From the NCBI GenBank assembly GCA_026004875.1, contig BPJZ01000014.1, positions 32,016 through 96,015 on the forward strand: a DNA stretch of 64,000 bases. Reading direction: 5' to 3'. The stretch comes from Candidatus Poribacteria bacterium (GTDB taxonomy: Bacteria > Poribacteria > WGA-4E > GCA-2687025). A model generated the notes under the pieces. That model ran no database searches. It saw nothing but the letters and a program-made list of their open reading frames with translations, and was not told the DNA's origin. A program made the position numbers and the translations under genes. Each line of letters begins with the position of its first letter. Within the stretch, counting starts at the first letter, position 1. Of the stretch, positions 48,647 through 57,056 are shown piece after piece.

Positions 48647-49212
48647 TCGCTCTCCTCCTTTCAAAGAGACCGACCGCCGACCGGAACCAACGAACGCCCG
48701 CCGCTGCACCAACCGGCCCGAGCCATCGGATCAGCTCCACTCCCAGAGCGGTGGGGCCCGCAAACCAGTCCAGGAGGCTCAACCCCTTCCACCCCAACGG
48801 AGTCAGCAGGCCTCCCAGCGCTCCGCACCAGAGGGCCACTAACACCCAGGAGCCCGACCGTTAAGTCGAAGCCCCACGCCAACACAACGGCGAGCAGCGC
48901 CGTTCCTGCCCACAGAAGCGCCCAGACCAGGGATCGCTCCAGCGCCGCGAGCGCAACGACCGGCATCGCGCCCAATAAGAATCCACCGGAGGCCCAAAGC
49001 CGAGCCCTAAGCGGACGACCCTTCCAGAACAACGCCGTGAACGCGCCAAACCCCACCGTCAGCCGAGCAATCGCCTCTGGCCAGTTGCTAACCAGCAGGA
49101 TCCCACCCAGGCCGGCAAAAAGGAACAGCCAAAAGTAGACGACGATCTCCCGCCAGAGCGCAGGAGAGACCTTCGAAGCGACCCTCGCTTGAGGACAGGC
49201 CCGCACGCTCAT
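48639..49212 (-). CDS. Small polytopic membrane protein (frameshifted in this sequence)
   Basis: After repair, 190 residues. Hydrophobic segments are seen in the repaired protein: IVVYFWLFLFAGLGGILLVSN, LTVGFGAFTALFW, MPVVALAALERSLVWALLWAG, ALLAVVLAWGFDLTVGLL and VLVALWCGALGGLLTPLGW. The frame breaks at about 48845-48860 in CCC (GGG on the coding strand). A basic tail (VRWFRSAVGLFERRRANG) ends the protein. I do not recognise the family. It is first in the minus-strand run that continues with the small TPR gene and threonine aldolase. Confidence 0.55.
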
Positions 49213-49256
49213 GCCGCCGACTATATCGAATGGCTCCCCTCAACGCAACGGCCGAC

Positions 49257-49872
49257 TTAGAACTCCCGCACGGCAAGCGCAACGGTGTGGTTCGGCCCTT
49301 GGCGAAGCTTCTTGTAGTTCCCGAAGATCTCTTTGAAGTTTCGCTTGACAAACTGGCGCAGTCCGTTGACGGTGACGACGTAAAACTTTCCTCCGACCTT
49401 GAGGCGCTCTTGTGCCCCGTGAAAGATCATTAAGTGCAGCCTGCTTGCCGGCGTTGGCCGGGAGGTTGGCGGCAATTACGTCGAACCGCACTTCTGGGGG
49501 AAGCTCCTCATAAACGTTACTGAGGAGCACCCGGCAGTTGTGAAGCCGATTGGCCGCGACGTTCTTCTTGGCGTATCGAACCGCGACAAAGTCCTTATCC
49601 ACGAGGTAGACGAGTCCCTGAGGGGCCAGCGAGGCCATCACCACCCCCACCGCTCCGTAGCCGCAGCCCAAGTCAAGACAGACGTCCTCCTCGCCCACCT
49701 CGATCTTTTCAAGGAGGAGCGCCGTCCCTGGATCAATTCGCTTGGGGCTAAAAAGCCCCCAGGTGGTGTGAAAGACGAACTCCCGGCCCCGCAGGACCGC
49801 CCGAAAGACGTGCTCCTGCGGGGGGGTCCGCTTTGGGACTTCCGATTTTGGATCGGCTTTCACCCGTGTCAT
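49257..49872 (-). CDS. Small class I methyltransferase (RsmC/RlmG-like) (frameshifted in this sequence)
   Basis: After repair, 204 residues. It begins MTRVKADPKSEVPKRTPPQE. The methyltransferase-small-domain signature is intact: FVFHTTWGLFSPKRIDPGTALLL, DVCLDLGCGYGAVGVVMAS, VYLVDKDFVAVRYAKKN and VRFDVIAANLPANAG (NPPY-like). The C-terminal part after the frame change is HLMIFHGAQERLKVGGKFYVVTV ... NHTVALAVREF. The surplus base is in CC 49440-49441. RsmC/RlmG enzymes make m2G in rRNA; this one lacks their N-terminal pseudo-domain, like the short L11-methyltransferase-related group. Its ATG overlaps the stop of the membrane gene upstream. Confidence 0.8.
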
Positions 49873-50303
49873 CGCTTTCGCACCGCAATCTCTGCAAAGA
49901 TAAAGGCCGTTCCCATTACTAATTGTGCCCCGAGGAACAGAGCGACGATCCCCACCGCGCGAGGAGAGGAGACCATGCCGGAGGGCAGTCCGCGCAGGCC
50001 AAAAATCGCTTGAACGAGAATCCAAGCCAGTACAAGCGCAATTCCTAGCGGAGAGGGTCTCCGAAGCGTCCAGGCGGCCGTGCCGGCCAGCCCCGCTTGA
50101 GCGACCAAGAGGACGATCGCGACGTCTTCAGCTCGCCGGAGCTGGACGGGGTCCACTGGACGCACCGGAACGCTTCGGAGCGCAGGGTTCCGGCCCAACT
50201 CTCGCCCTTTGACCGCGGCGATCACCACCATTCCAGCGAGCAACGCCGCTATTCCGACCGCCCAAGCCAGATAAAAGACCAACACCCAGGACCTCCGGCT
50301 CAT
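49869..50303 (-). CDS. Small membrane protein of unknown function
   Basis: 144 residues. Four membrane segments are visible: WVLVFYLAWAVGIAALLAGMVV, VAIVLLVAQAGLAGTAAW, LGIALVLAWILVQAIFGL and AVGIVALFLGAQLVMGTAFIF. No family recognised. Both ends overlap neighbours (ATGA upstream with the 433-residue protein, ATGA downstream with the methyltransferase), so three proteins are made from one tightly coupled message. A much longer reading frame covering 49869-51701 exists but its first part is an out-of-frame reading of the upstream gene. Confidence 0.65.
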   Translation of the reverse strand: MSRRSWVLVFYLAWAVGIAALLAGMVVIAAVKGRELGRNPALRSVPVRPVDPVQLRRAEDVAIVLLVAQAGLAGTAAWTLRRPSPLGIALVLAWILVQAIFGLRGLPSGMVSSPRAVGIVALFLGAQLVMGTAFIFAEIAVRKR

Positions 50304-51601
50304 CGAACCCCTGTCCACGCCGTGAGCGCTAGCGCAAAAAACAGCAACGCGACCGCTACCGGAGCCGAGCCGTTTAGCCGACGCCAATAACTCAACTGGG
50401 CGGGAAGCTCCTTGTCGGGAATCGCCTTGCCCAGCCAAGAGAGCGCTACCTGGTACCACAGGAAGAACCGAAGCCAGGTCTCCAGAGGGGCCGTCTCCCA
50501 GCGATATCCCAAAAAGGCGCTCAATCCGATCAACGTCAGTGCTGCCAGCATTCCCTGAGAGAAGGTGAGCACCTCCGCGCAGAAGTACGGACGCACGTTG
50601 GCCACCGCCGATCCGGCGGCCAGGACACCGCCTAGGAGCATCTGAGGGCCGCCCCGCTCCGCGAGGGCGATCGGGAGCCAGAAGAGCCCCTCCCCAAACG
50701 GCTGGCTGAGAAGCCACCGCGCCGGAGGAATATACAGCACCGATCCGGCAAAGAACGGCACGTAGAGCAACAGCACCGCAACGCTGAGCCTCATCGGCAT
50801 CCAGGAGCTTACCGGTACCCCCAGGCGGAGCCCAGAAGCTTCGAGGAACCACCAACCGGCGCCGAGGACCGCGCCGGCGACGGCACCAAAACTCCCCCGC
50901 ATGATCTGATCCCAGTCGAGCCACTCCCGGAGCGAGGTCGGAACCAGCAGGGCTCCCCAGCTTTGAAGCGACTTTCCAACGGGAAACCCCAATCCCCCTG
51001 CCGCCCCAAAGACCGACAGACCCAGCGCAAACCAGTCCCGTTTGACCGCGACCACATAGACCAGTAAAAGCAGGTATCCTACTCCCAGCGCCCCCCAATG
51101 CTCCCGCTCCGGGATTTCGTCTTGGGAGTCGGAGAAGTAGAGCCGGGGCATCTCCTCCGGCGGACGATGGGGCCGGTTCAGTAGCCGGCCGCCGAGCAGA
51201 CCCAGGAGAAACTGTGCGGCGATCAAAGCGATCAACTCTCCGGCCGAGTAGGCACGAAATCCCGAGCCGATTCCCAGCCAAAGGCCACCGTTTCCGACCC
51301 AGAGGACCCCTTTGAGCGTCAAGCCGAACATCCCCCACCCAAAATCGGCCGCTGTTGGGGAGCGGTCTACGCGGCGAAGGTTCTGGAGATAGGCCAACGC
51401 CCCGCCGGTGGAAAAGCCGATCGCCCCAAACGCGGCCAAGAGCAGAGGCGAAGGATGGTCGACCAGCCGCGCTAACACCAAGCCAAAGAGCGCCCCACCG
51501 ATCCCAGCTCCCCGGGGGCCGTCTACGATTCCCCAAAGAAGCCATCCGACGCTCAGCCCCACGGCGCACAGCACGATCGTCTCGAACGGCGCGAGTTCCA
51601 C
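50300..51601 (-). CDS. Large polytopic membrane protein of unknown function
   Basis: 433 residues with about ten to twelve hydrophobic segments, for example FETIVLCAVGLSVGWLLWGIV, GFGLTLKGVLWVG-like glycine-rich helices, ELIALIAAQFLLGLLGG, YLLLLVYVVAVKRDWFALG, LSVAVLLLYVPFFAGSVL and AALTLIGLSAFLGY. A soluble acidic loop (LYFSDSQDEIPEREHWG) sits near residue 160. GTG start, weak ribosome site. I do not recognise a family; an O-antigen-ligase-like or prepilin-type fold cannot be claimed. It is first in the operon with the 144-residue membrane protein and the methyltransferase, divergent from the moaD-moaE fusion. Confidence 0.65.
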   Translation of the reverse strand: MELAPFETIVLCAVGLSVGWLLWGIVDGPRGAGIGGALFGLVLARLVDHPSPLLLAAFGAIGFSTGGALAYLQNLRRVDRSPTAADFGWGMFGLTLKGVLWVGNGGLWLGIGSGFRAYSAGELIALIAAQFLLGLLGGRLLNRPHRPPEEMPRLYFSDSQDEIPEREHWGALGVGYLLLLVYVVAVKRDWFALGLSVFGAAGGLGFPVGKSLQSWGALLVPTSLREWLDWDQIMRGSFGAVAGAVLGAGWWFLEASGLRLGVPVSSWMPMRLSVAVLLLYVPFFAGSVLYIPPARWLLSQPFGEGLFWLPIALAERGGPQMLLGGVLAAGSAVANVRPYFCAEVLTFSQGMLAALTLIGLSAFLGYRWETAPLETWLRFFLWYQVALSWLGKAIPDKELPAQLSYWRRLNGSAPVAVALLFFALALTAWTGVR

Positions 51602-51605
51602 TGCG

Positions 51606-51634
51606 TTGCCCCCTCCCTCTCTGGCCTCTATAAT
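51606..51634 (+). promoter_or_regulatory. Promoter for MoaD-MoaE fusion gene
   Basis: TTGCCC (51606-51611), 17-base spacer, perfect -10 TATAAT (51629-51634), 57 bases before the ATG at 51691. The -35 overlaps the start region of the divergent membrane-protein gene. Confidence 0.65.
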
Positions 51635-51690
51635 AAGTTACCGTCGAACGGGCCAGGAGACATCTTTTCCAACGACCCGATAAAGAGACG

Positions 51691-52398
51691 ATGGAGATCA
51701 CCGTTCGATTTTTCGCCGGTTGCAGAGAGGTCGTCGGCAGTGATGCGGTTGCCCTTCAGGTCCCCCAAGGGGCAACGGTAGCCGACCTGGAGCGGCTCCT
51801 GATCGCCCACTACCCTCAGCTAAAGCCCTACGCCGGTCGAGTTCGATACGCCGTGAACTGGGACTACGTCTCCGAAGGCCGCCTCCTCCAAGAAGGGGAC
51901 GAAGTAGCGATGATCCCACCGGTTGCGGGCGGTGCCGGCCCCGTCTGGGCTTGGATCACCGCCGACCCGATCGAGGAGGCGACCGTTCGCCCTCTGGTAG
52001 AGACGCCGGAGGCCGGCGCGATCGTCTTATTCTTGGGTGTGGTGAGGAACCACGCCGAAGGCCGCCCCGTCGTCGGCCTGGAGTATGAAGCCTACGTCCC
52101 GATGGCGGAACGGGTCCTCCGGTCCTTAGCCGAGGAGACGCTTTCGCGCTGGTCGCTCCAACGAGTCGCCGTCGTCCACCGGGTCGGTCGGCTGAAGATC
52201 GGCGAGGTGAGCATCGCAATCGCCGTTTCCGCTGCCCACCGCCGGGAGGCGTTTGCGGCTTGTGCTTATCTGATGGACCGGATCAAAGAGGAGGTCCCCA
52301 TCTGGAAGCGGGAGCATTGGGCCGAAGGCGGCGCCCGTTGGGTCGGCGACCCGACGGAACAAATGCCTGACGAGAAAGGAGAGGAGCAATGCCCGTAA
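51691..52398 (+). CDS. MoaD-MoaE fusion (molybdopterin synthase, both subunits in one chain)
   Basis: 235 residues. Residues 1-83 are MoaD (ITVRFFAGCREVVGSDAVALQV, VNWDYVSEGRLLQEGDEVAMIPPVAGG), ending with the conserved GlyGly. Residues 87-235 are MoaE: AWITADPIEEATVRPLVETPEAGAIVLFLGVVRNHAEG, the EYEAY motif, HRVGRLKIGEVSI and the active-site Lys pair in DRIKEEVPIWKREHW. Molybdopterin synthase inserts two sulfurs into precursor Z. MoaD needs a free C-terminal GlyGly to be thiocarboxylated, so this chain must be cleaved after GlyGly (as reported for mycobacterial MoaX) or work unusually. The ribosome site is weak. It overlaps the cupin gene by 10 bases. Confidence 0.9.
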   Translation: MEITVRFFAGCREVVGSDAVALQVPQGATVADLERLLIAHYPQLKPYAGRVRYAVNWDYVSEGRLLQEGDEVAMIPPVAGGAGPVWAWITADPIEEATVRPLVETPEAGAIVLFLGVVRNHAEGRPVVGLEYEAYVPMAERVLRSLAEETLSRWSLQRVAVVHRVGRLKIGEVSIAIAVSAAHRREAFAACAYLMDRIKEEVPIWKREHWAEGGARWVGDPTEQMPDEKGEEQCP

Positions 52399-52736
52399 TC
52401 CCCTGGGAGAAGGCCCCTACCCGCCCCCGTTCCGACGACCCGGACGGGTTTGCGAAGCTCTTTGTGAACCGCTCCCTAGGCGCCCAGCGCCTGCAGATGC
52501 ACGTCTCGGTGATCAGCCCCGGAAAGCGAGCTCATCCACCCCACCAGCACCCCGAAGAGGAGATCATGTACGTCCTCGAAGGCGAGGGCACGATGACCCT
52601 GGGCCAGGAGCGCATCCCCGTCGAGGCGAACACGGCGATCTTCATCCCCTCAAACGTTTTCCACGGAATCGAGAACACCGGCACCACGATGCTCCGCTAC
52701 ATGGTGATCCTGGAACAGAAGCGCGAAGAAGGTTAA
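52389..52736 (+). CDS. Small cupin-domain protein
   Basis: 115 residues. The two cupin motifs are present: PPHQHPEEEIMYVLEGEG (motif 1, with the His pair and Glu as metal ligands) and IFIPSNVFHGIENTG (motif 2, His). A metal is probably bound. It may bind or isomerise a small sugar or act as a metal-dependent dioxygenase; sequence alone cannot tell. GAAAGGAGAGGAG precedes the ATG. The position after the MoaD-MoaE fusion and before the isomerase gene gives no firm link. Confidence 0.82.
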   Translation: MPVIPWEKAPTRPRSDDPDGFAKLFVNRSLGAQRLQMHVSVISPGKRAHPPHQHPEEEIMYVLEGEGTMTLGQERIPVEANTAIFIPSNVFHGIENTGTTMLRYMVILEQKREEG

Positions 52737-52761
52737 GCGGCCTCCAGGAGCCTTCGGACGC

Positions 52762-52790
52762 TTGTTGCCTCGGGCTGGACGTGTTACAAC
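52762..52790 (+). promoter_or_regulatory. Promoter for fucose-isomerase-like gene
   Basis: TTGTTG (52762-52767), 17-base spacer, TACAAC (52785-52790) preceded by TGT, giving an extended -10. It is 43 bases before the GTG start. Confidence 0.5.
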
Positions 52791-52832
52791 GGGAGCCGGT
52801 GAACGGAGGGCCTGAGAAAGGAGAACAGAACC

Positions 52833-54486
52833 GTGGCAGCGTATCGGATTCCAACGGTTGCCGAGCCCCGGCGTCCCGAGCCGGACGAGATTCTTTTAGT
52901 CGCTAACGGCGATCTGCGCCAGTCGGCCAACCGGGTTTGCTGGCCCGCCCAGGCCGAGATGGAGAAGCGGGTCACAGCAGCCTTCGCGGAGGAGGGCTAT
53001 CGGGTCGTCCGGGCTCACCCGTACGATCCGGAGCTCGGGCACGGCTTCATCTGGAGCCAACGGCACGGGATGGACGTCTTTCGAAACGTCCACCCGGAGG
53101 CGCGGCTGATCGTTGCCGAAGCCGTCTGGCAATACAGCCATCACATTCTCCACGGTCTGCGCGATCATCAGGGACCGCTCTTGACGCTGGCAAACTGGTC
53201 GGGCCAGTGGCCGGGGCTGGTCGGCATGCTCAACCTCAACGGCTGCCTGACCAAGATCGGCAAGTCCGTACAGCACCATCTGGAGCGAACAGTTTGAAGA
53301 CGAGTTCTTCCGGAACGGCATTCGTCAATGGCTCCGCGAAGGACGAATCGAGCACGACATCAGCCACGTTCGGCCCTTTGAACGCGACCGGGTGACCGGC
53401 GACGAGGACGCGTTGGCCCGCGCGCTGGCCCGTCAGCTCCGCCGCGAGAAGGCGATTTTGGGAGTCTTCGATGAGGGCTGTATGGGCATGTACAACGCCA
53501 TCATTGATGACGAACTGATGAACCCGCTGGGGATCTACAAAGAGCGGCTCAGCCAGTCGGCGCTGGTGGCGGCAATGCGACGCGTCTCCGACGAGGAGGC
53601 CCGCGCCGTCTACGACTGGCTCCGGAACAAGGGCATGAAGTTCCAACTGGGCACCGACGAAGAGACCGAGTTGACCGAACGGCAGGTGCTGGAGCAGTGC
53701 AAGATGTACATCGCCGCCGTTCGGATCGCCCACGAGTTTGGCTGCGATGCGATCGGAATCCAGTACCAGCAGGGGCTGAAAGACATGACTCCAGCCTCCG
53801 ACCTGGTGGAGGGTATCCTAAACAACGTCGAACGCCCGCCGGTTTACGATCCGGAGACGGGAAAGGAGCTGTACGCGGGCGAGGCGCTACCCCACTTCAA
53901 CGAAGTGGACGAGTGCGCTGGTGTGGACGCCCTGCTGACCAACCGGGTCTGGAAGGCGATGGGGTTGGACCCGGCGACAACGCTCCACGATGTGCGATGG
54001 GGAGAGCACTACTCCGGCGAGGGGGTGGACGACTTCGTCTGGGTCTTCGAGATCTCCGGCGCTGCCCCACCGTCCCATTTTATTGGAGGTTGGGCTGGAG
54101 CCGTCAGCGAGCGTCAGCCGCCGATGTACTTCCCCCTGGGAGGTGGGACGCTCAAAGGGATCAGCAAGCCGGGAGAGATCGTCTGGAGCCGCCTCTTCAT
54201 CGAGGACGGCCAGCTGCACTGCGACATCGGGCGGGCGACGGTCGTGGAGCTCCCCCGCGAGGAGACGGAACGCCGTTGGCAGGCCACCACGCCCCAGTGG
54301 CCGATTATGCACGCGGTTCTGCACGGGATTACCCGCGATCAGATGATGGCCCGCCATAAGGCGAACCACCTCCAGGTGGCCTACGGCGACTCCGCCGAAT
54401 CTGCCGATCGGGCTTTGGCGGCCAAGGCCGCCCTGATGGCTGACCTGGGGATTCAGGTCCACCTTTGCGGCGATGTTCGGCTCTAG
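52833..54486 (+). CDS. L-fucose isomerase-like protein (frameshifted in this sequence)
   Basis: After repair, 550 residues, near the length of FucI/AraA-type isomerases. GTG start with AAAGGAGA. The first 145 residues contain [20 protein letters not shown], then [20 protein letters not shown]. The second part has [18 protein letters not shown], then [14 protein letters not shown], a likely metal-ligand region of the FucI family. The frame changes in CC 53266-53267; one C gives [19 protein letters not shown], in-frame with the rest. It probably interconverts a ketose and aldose. Assignment to fucose rather than arabinose or another sugar is not certain. The last 14 bases overlap the lipoprotein gene. 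Confidence 0.7.
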
Positions 54487-54895
54487 GTGGCCGTCGGTCG
54501 GCGCTGGAGTGGCCTTGCTTCTGACGCTTGGCGTCTTATGGCTCCCAGCGGGATGCGAGCGCTCCCGAGCTCCGGAGAAGGTCGCCGTGGCCTTTATGGA
54601 GACCCTCCTGTTCGCTCAGGACGCTCAGGCCGCCCAACGCTACGCCGATCCCGCGCTGGCCGGACAGGTCCAGCAGTACCTTTTTGGCGCCCAGGCAGCC
54701 CCTTACCGGGACCCGATCGCTCGGGAGCTGCTTCGGAGCGAGCCGCTGCCGAGCGGATGGCGGTTTGTCTACGCGGTGGAGTACCGTCCCAAGGGCGGAG
54801 CGCCTCATCGACGCACCTTCTTTGTAGAAGTCCAACAGAAAGGCGCCGACTGGAAGGTCGGCGCCTTTGGATGGGAAGAGTCCCCCCAAGATTAA
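54473..54895 (+). CDS. Small lipoprotein of unknown function
   Basis: 140 residues. The N-terminus has a hydrophobic stretch (VALLLTLGVLWLPAGC) with lipobox LPAGC, so it is probably lipidated at Cys28 and anchored in the membrane. The rest (KVAVAFMETLLFAQDAQAAQRY, VQQYLFGAQAAPYRDPIAREL, RRTFFVEVQQKGADWKVGAFG) resembles a DUF4878/NTF2-like helix-plus-sheet domain. A perfect 12-bp inverted repeat lies inside its last codons. It starts inside the isomerase gene and ends convergent with the XRE-TPR regulator. Confidence 0.65.
   Translation: MFGSRWPSVGAGVALLLTLGVLWLPAGCERSRAPEKVAVAFMETLLFAQDAQAAQRYADPALAGQVQQYLFGAQAAPYRDPIARELLRSEPLPSGWRFVYAVEYRPKGGAPHRRTFFVEVQQKGADWKVGAFGWEESPQD
54839..54868. 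terminator. Terminator-like hairpin inside the lipoprotein gene
   Basis: AAAGGCGCCGAC (54839-54850) pairs perfectly with GTCGGCGCCTTT (54857-54868), loop TGGAAG. It lies 27 bases before the stop codon, encoding KGADWKVGAFG. On the minus strand it is followed by TTTCTGTTGG, so it can serve as a bidirectional terminator for the convergent lipoprotein and regulator genes. Confidence 0.6.
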
Positions 54896-54905
54896 AACGA
54901 CCCGC

Positions 54906-56462
54906 TCAGTTGGTCACTAACAGCGGCTCCTCGATCTCCTCCAACTGACGGCGGACGTACTGCTCCAAGCGGGAGCCCTGCCACCGCGAGTCGATGGAGA
55001 GCAGCTCTTCGGCCTTCTGTTTGATCTCCTCGACCAGAGCACGAGCCTCCTTCTCTCGCCCCTGCTCCTGGAGGAGTCGGACCTTGGCGCGCCCGACGGT
55101 AACCAGCCATTCCAACCGGCGGGGCAACAGCCCCTCGCCGGGCTCCAACGGGAGTCCCTCCAGGGCCGCTTCTGCCGCTTCGACGTTCTTCTCCTCCAAC
55201 TGGGTTTCGGCGTACCGGGCGCGGATATAGGCGCGGACGAACTCGGAGATTTCGTCGTGCCCGAGCTTGTCCACCTCGTTCATCATCTCTCGGAAGCGCT
55301 TGCGGCGCTGGTTAAACCGGTTCGAGGTGGCCAGTAGCTCGGCGGCGACGATCCGGAGCCGCAGGTCGGTCAGCAGATCGGCGTCCACACGCGTTCGAAC
55401 CGATCGCACTCGATTCAGCCAGCGGCGGGCCTCCAGATCCCGGCCCATGCGCCGGAGCGCCTCCGTCCCGACCACTTCGCCGATCAAGAGGGAAGAGGTC
55501 TTCATCCCCTGCGGGAGGTCCAGCGTGCTGGATCGCCAGAGGGGGGCCACCTCGATGGCCTCGTTGAGCGCAGCCTCGTCTTCGTGCATCAGCAACAGCA
55601 GGTCGGCCAGCTCCGTCCGGGCGCGCGCGATCCCGGCCGGCGGGGCCTCCTTGGCCTGAGCGGCCGCGCGGAGCAGCTCGATGCACCGAAAGATATCCCC
55701 CTGACTCAGGACCACCTGAGCGGCCAGCCAGCGAGCGATCAACCCCCCTTCACCGTCCCGCGCCTCATCGGCCCACTCGGCGGCGCGAAGGTAGGCCCGA
55801 ACAGCGGCCTCCGACTCGCCGGCCTCCTGCCGCGCTAGACCGGTGTGAAGCCACACCAGGTAGGCCCAACGAAGCGGATAGGTCCCCGACTCCGCCCGCT
55901 CTACAGACTGGATGAGCTGTTCCAGCGACGGACGCGCCGCAGCTCGCCCCTCCGTCCAACGCGTGTAGTAAGCGTCGTAAAACCGTGCCCAACCCTTGAT
56001 GTTGGGACTGTAGTCCCCCTCCAAGAGATAGCGCACCAGCTGACGGTGAAACCGAAGCGCCTCCTCAGAGACCGTATAGTTGGCATCGCCGTGATAGGGC
56101 GTGTCCTCCTCCGGTTTCGGCATCCCCGGCAGGTTGAGCATCTGACGAATCAACAGATCATCCAGCCGACCTTCGACCGTCTGCTCGGCGGAGGGACGGG
56201 GAATGTAAGCAGGGGCCAGCGGACTTTCATAGATCGCCCGCTTCTGCTCTTCAGGGATCGGCTCCGCCAAAAAGCGGAGGTAGTCCACGTTGTCCCCAAA
56301 CAGCTCCGCACACCGTTCGATGAACTCCCCCGAAGGACGACGACGTCCCGACTCCAGCAGGCTCACAAACTGAGGCGTTACGTTGAGCTGCTGAGCCAGC
56401 ACCTGCATGGTCATCCCCCGCGAAAGGCGACGATGCCGAAGATACTCCGCGAAGGTAAACAT
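54906..56462 (-). CDS. XRE-family HTH regulator with long TPR domain
   Basis: About 518 residues. Residues 1-60 are a Cro/C1-type HTH (FAEYLRHRRLSRGMTMQVLAQ, LNVTPQFVSLLESGRRRPSG). The linker holds Pro-rich RPSAEQTVEGRLDDLL. Residues 200-500 form TPR-like helical repeats (RWAYLVWLHTGLARQEAGESEAAV, GLIARWLAAQVVLSQGDIFRCIELL, ELADLLLLMHEDEAALNEA, EAALEGLPLEPGEGLLPRRLEWL). HTH plus TPR is the layout of RRNPP-type regulators that bind small peptides, but many non-peptide-binding relatives exist. Start 56462 is preferred as the HTH begins there, after AAGGGGAAG. Convergent with the lipoprotein gene; it faces a 594-bp upstream region. Confidence 0.8.
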   Translation of the reverse strand: MFTFAEYLRHRRLSRGMTMQVLAQQLNVTPQFVSLLESGRRRPSGEFIERCAELFGDNVDYLRFLAEPIPEEQKRAIYESPLAPAYIPRPSAEQTVEGRLDDLLIRQMLNLPGMPKPEEDTPYHGDANYTVSEEALRFHRQLVRYLLEGDYSPNIKGWARFYDAYYTRWTEGRAAARPSLEQLIQSVERAESGTYPLRWAYLVWLHTGLARQEAGESEAAVRAYLRAAEWADEARDGEGGLIARWLAAQVVLSQGDIFRCIELLRAAAQAKEAPPAGIARARTELADLLLLMHEDEAALNEAIEVAPLWRSSTLDLPQGMKTSSLLIGEVVGTEALRRMGRDLEARRWLNRVRSVRTRVDADLLTDLRLRIVAAELLATSNRFNQRRKRFREMMNEVDKLGHDEISEFVRAYIRARYAETQLEEKNVEAAEAALEGLPLEPGEGLLPRRLEWLVTVGRAKVRLLQEQGREKEARALVEEIKQKAEELLSIDSRWQGSRLEQYVRRQLEEIEEPLLVTN

Positions 56463-56948
56463 TCTCACTTCCCCTTGTCCTACGCTGCGCCCGTCCTCAA
56501 AGGACCGGCGACAACTCGAAATACTCTCCCAGCCCTCCCGGTAAGCGAAAGGGCCGTCACTGGTACCGTTTTGTTCGGCGGGATTCCGCAGAATCTCCGC
56601 TCTTCCGCAAGACAGGCGCACTGAACGCCTTGCCTCCCATCGGATCCCTCATTTGAGGGCGTTCCGCCATTTGAGCACTTCGAAGAGCGCATGGTCTCTT
56701 TTCTCATCCGAGACGTATCGCCTTCCCCGCGCTCAGTAACATTTAAGAGAATACTACATAGACGCCCAAAAGTGAAATACAAAAACCGATTGCAAAGGAT
56801 GTCTTACCTTTGTCCTCAAAAGCAACCCTTCCCGCCGAAAAGGGCTGTCCCATCCCCTGCCGCACGCCCAAAGTCGTTGGCGATCGGCTCTGGAAACATC
56901 TACTCTTCTCCGGCGATCCTCTGAGTTCCTCTCTCTCCGCGGGGAAAG

Positions 56949-56954
56949 TATAAT
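56949..56954 (+). promoter_or_regulatory. -10 element (TATAAT) for the CBM-like gene
   Basis: Perfect TATAAT consensus, 102 bases before the ATG at 57057. The -35 position (56926-56931, TTCCTC) is weak, which suggests activator dependence or another sigma factor. Confidence 0.45.
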
Positions 56955-56973
56955 GGAGCTCCGATCCCTGAAC

Positions 56974-56990
56974 GTTCACTAACCGTGAAC
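56974..56990. repeat. Palindrome GTTCAC-TAACC-GTGAAC, candidate operator
   Basis: A perfect 6-bp dyad with a 5-base spacer, 20 bases downstream of the TATAAT box. Its placement just past the expected transcription start is that of a repressor operator. The XRE-TPR regulator encoded beside it is a natural candidate binder, though this is only inference. Confidence 0.45.
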
Positions 56991-57056
56991 ACCCCCAAGA
57001 GGGGCAACGATTAAAAACGCTCCCCGAAACGATTCGGATGACAAGGAGGAAGGCCC

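Larger units (their letters stand above)
56463..57056. other. 594-bp intergenic region with regulatory features
   Basis: No convincing gene. The central part (about 56741-56810) is AT-rich against a GC-rich background. A possible minus-strand promoter is TTTCAC-N18-TATTCT (56777-56748), about 290 bases before the regulator start, which would leave a long leader. On the plus strand a perfect TATAAT is at 56949-56954, without a good -35, followed by the palindrome at 56974-56990. Other open frames here are short and low-complexity. Confidence 0.5.

Noticed and set aside
49869..51701. A 610-codon open frame on the minus strand
   Set aside because: Its first two-thirds is an out-of-frame reading of the 433-residue membrane protein; only the last 144 codons from 50303 are real.
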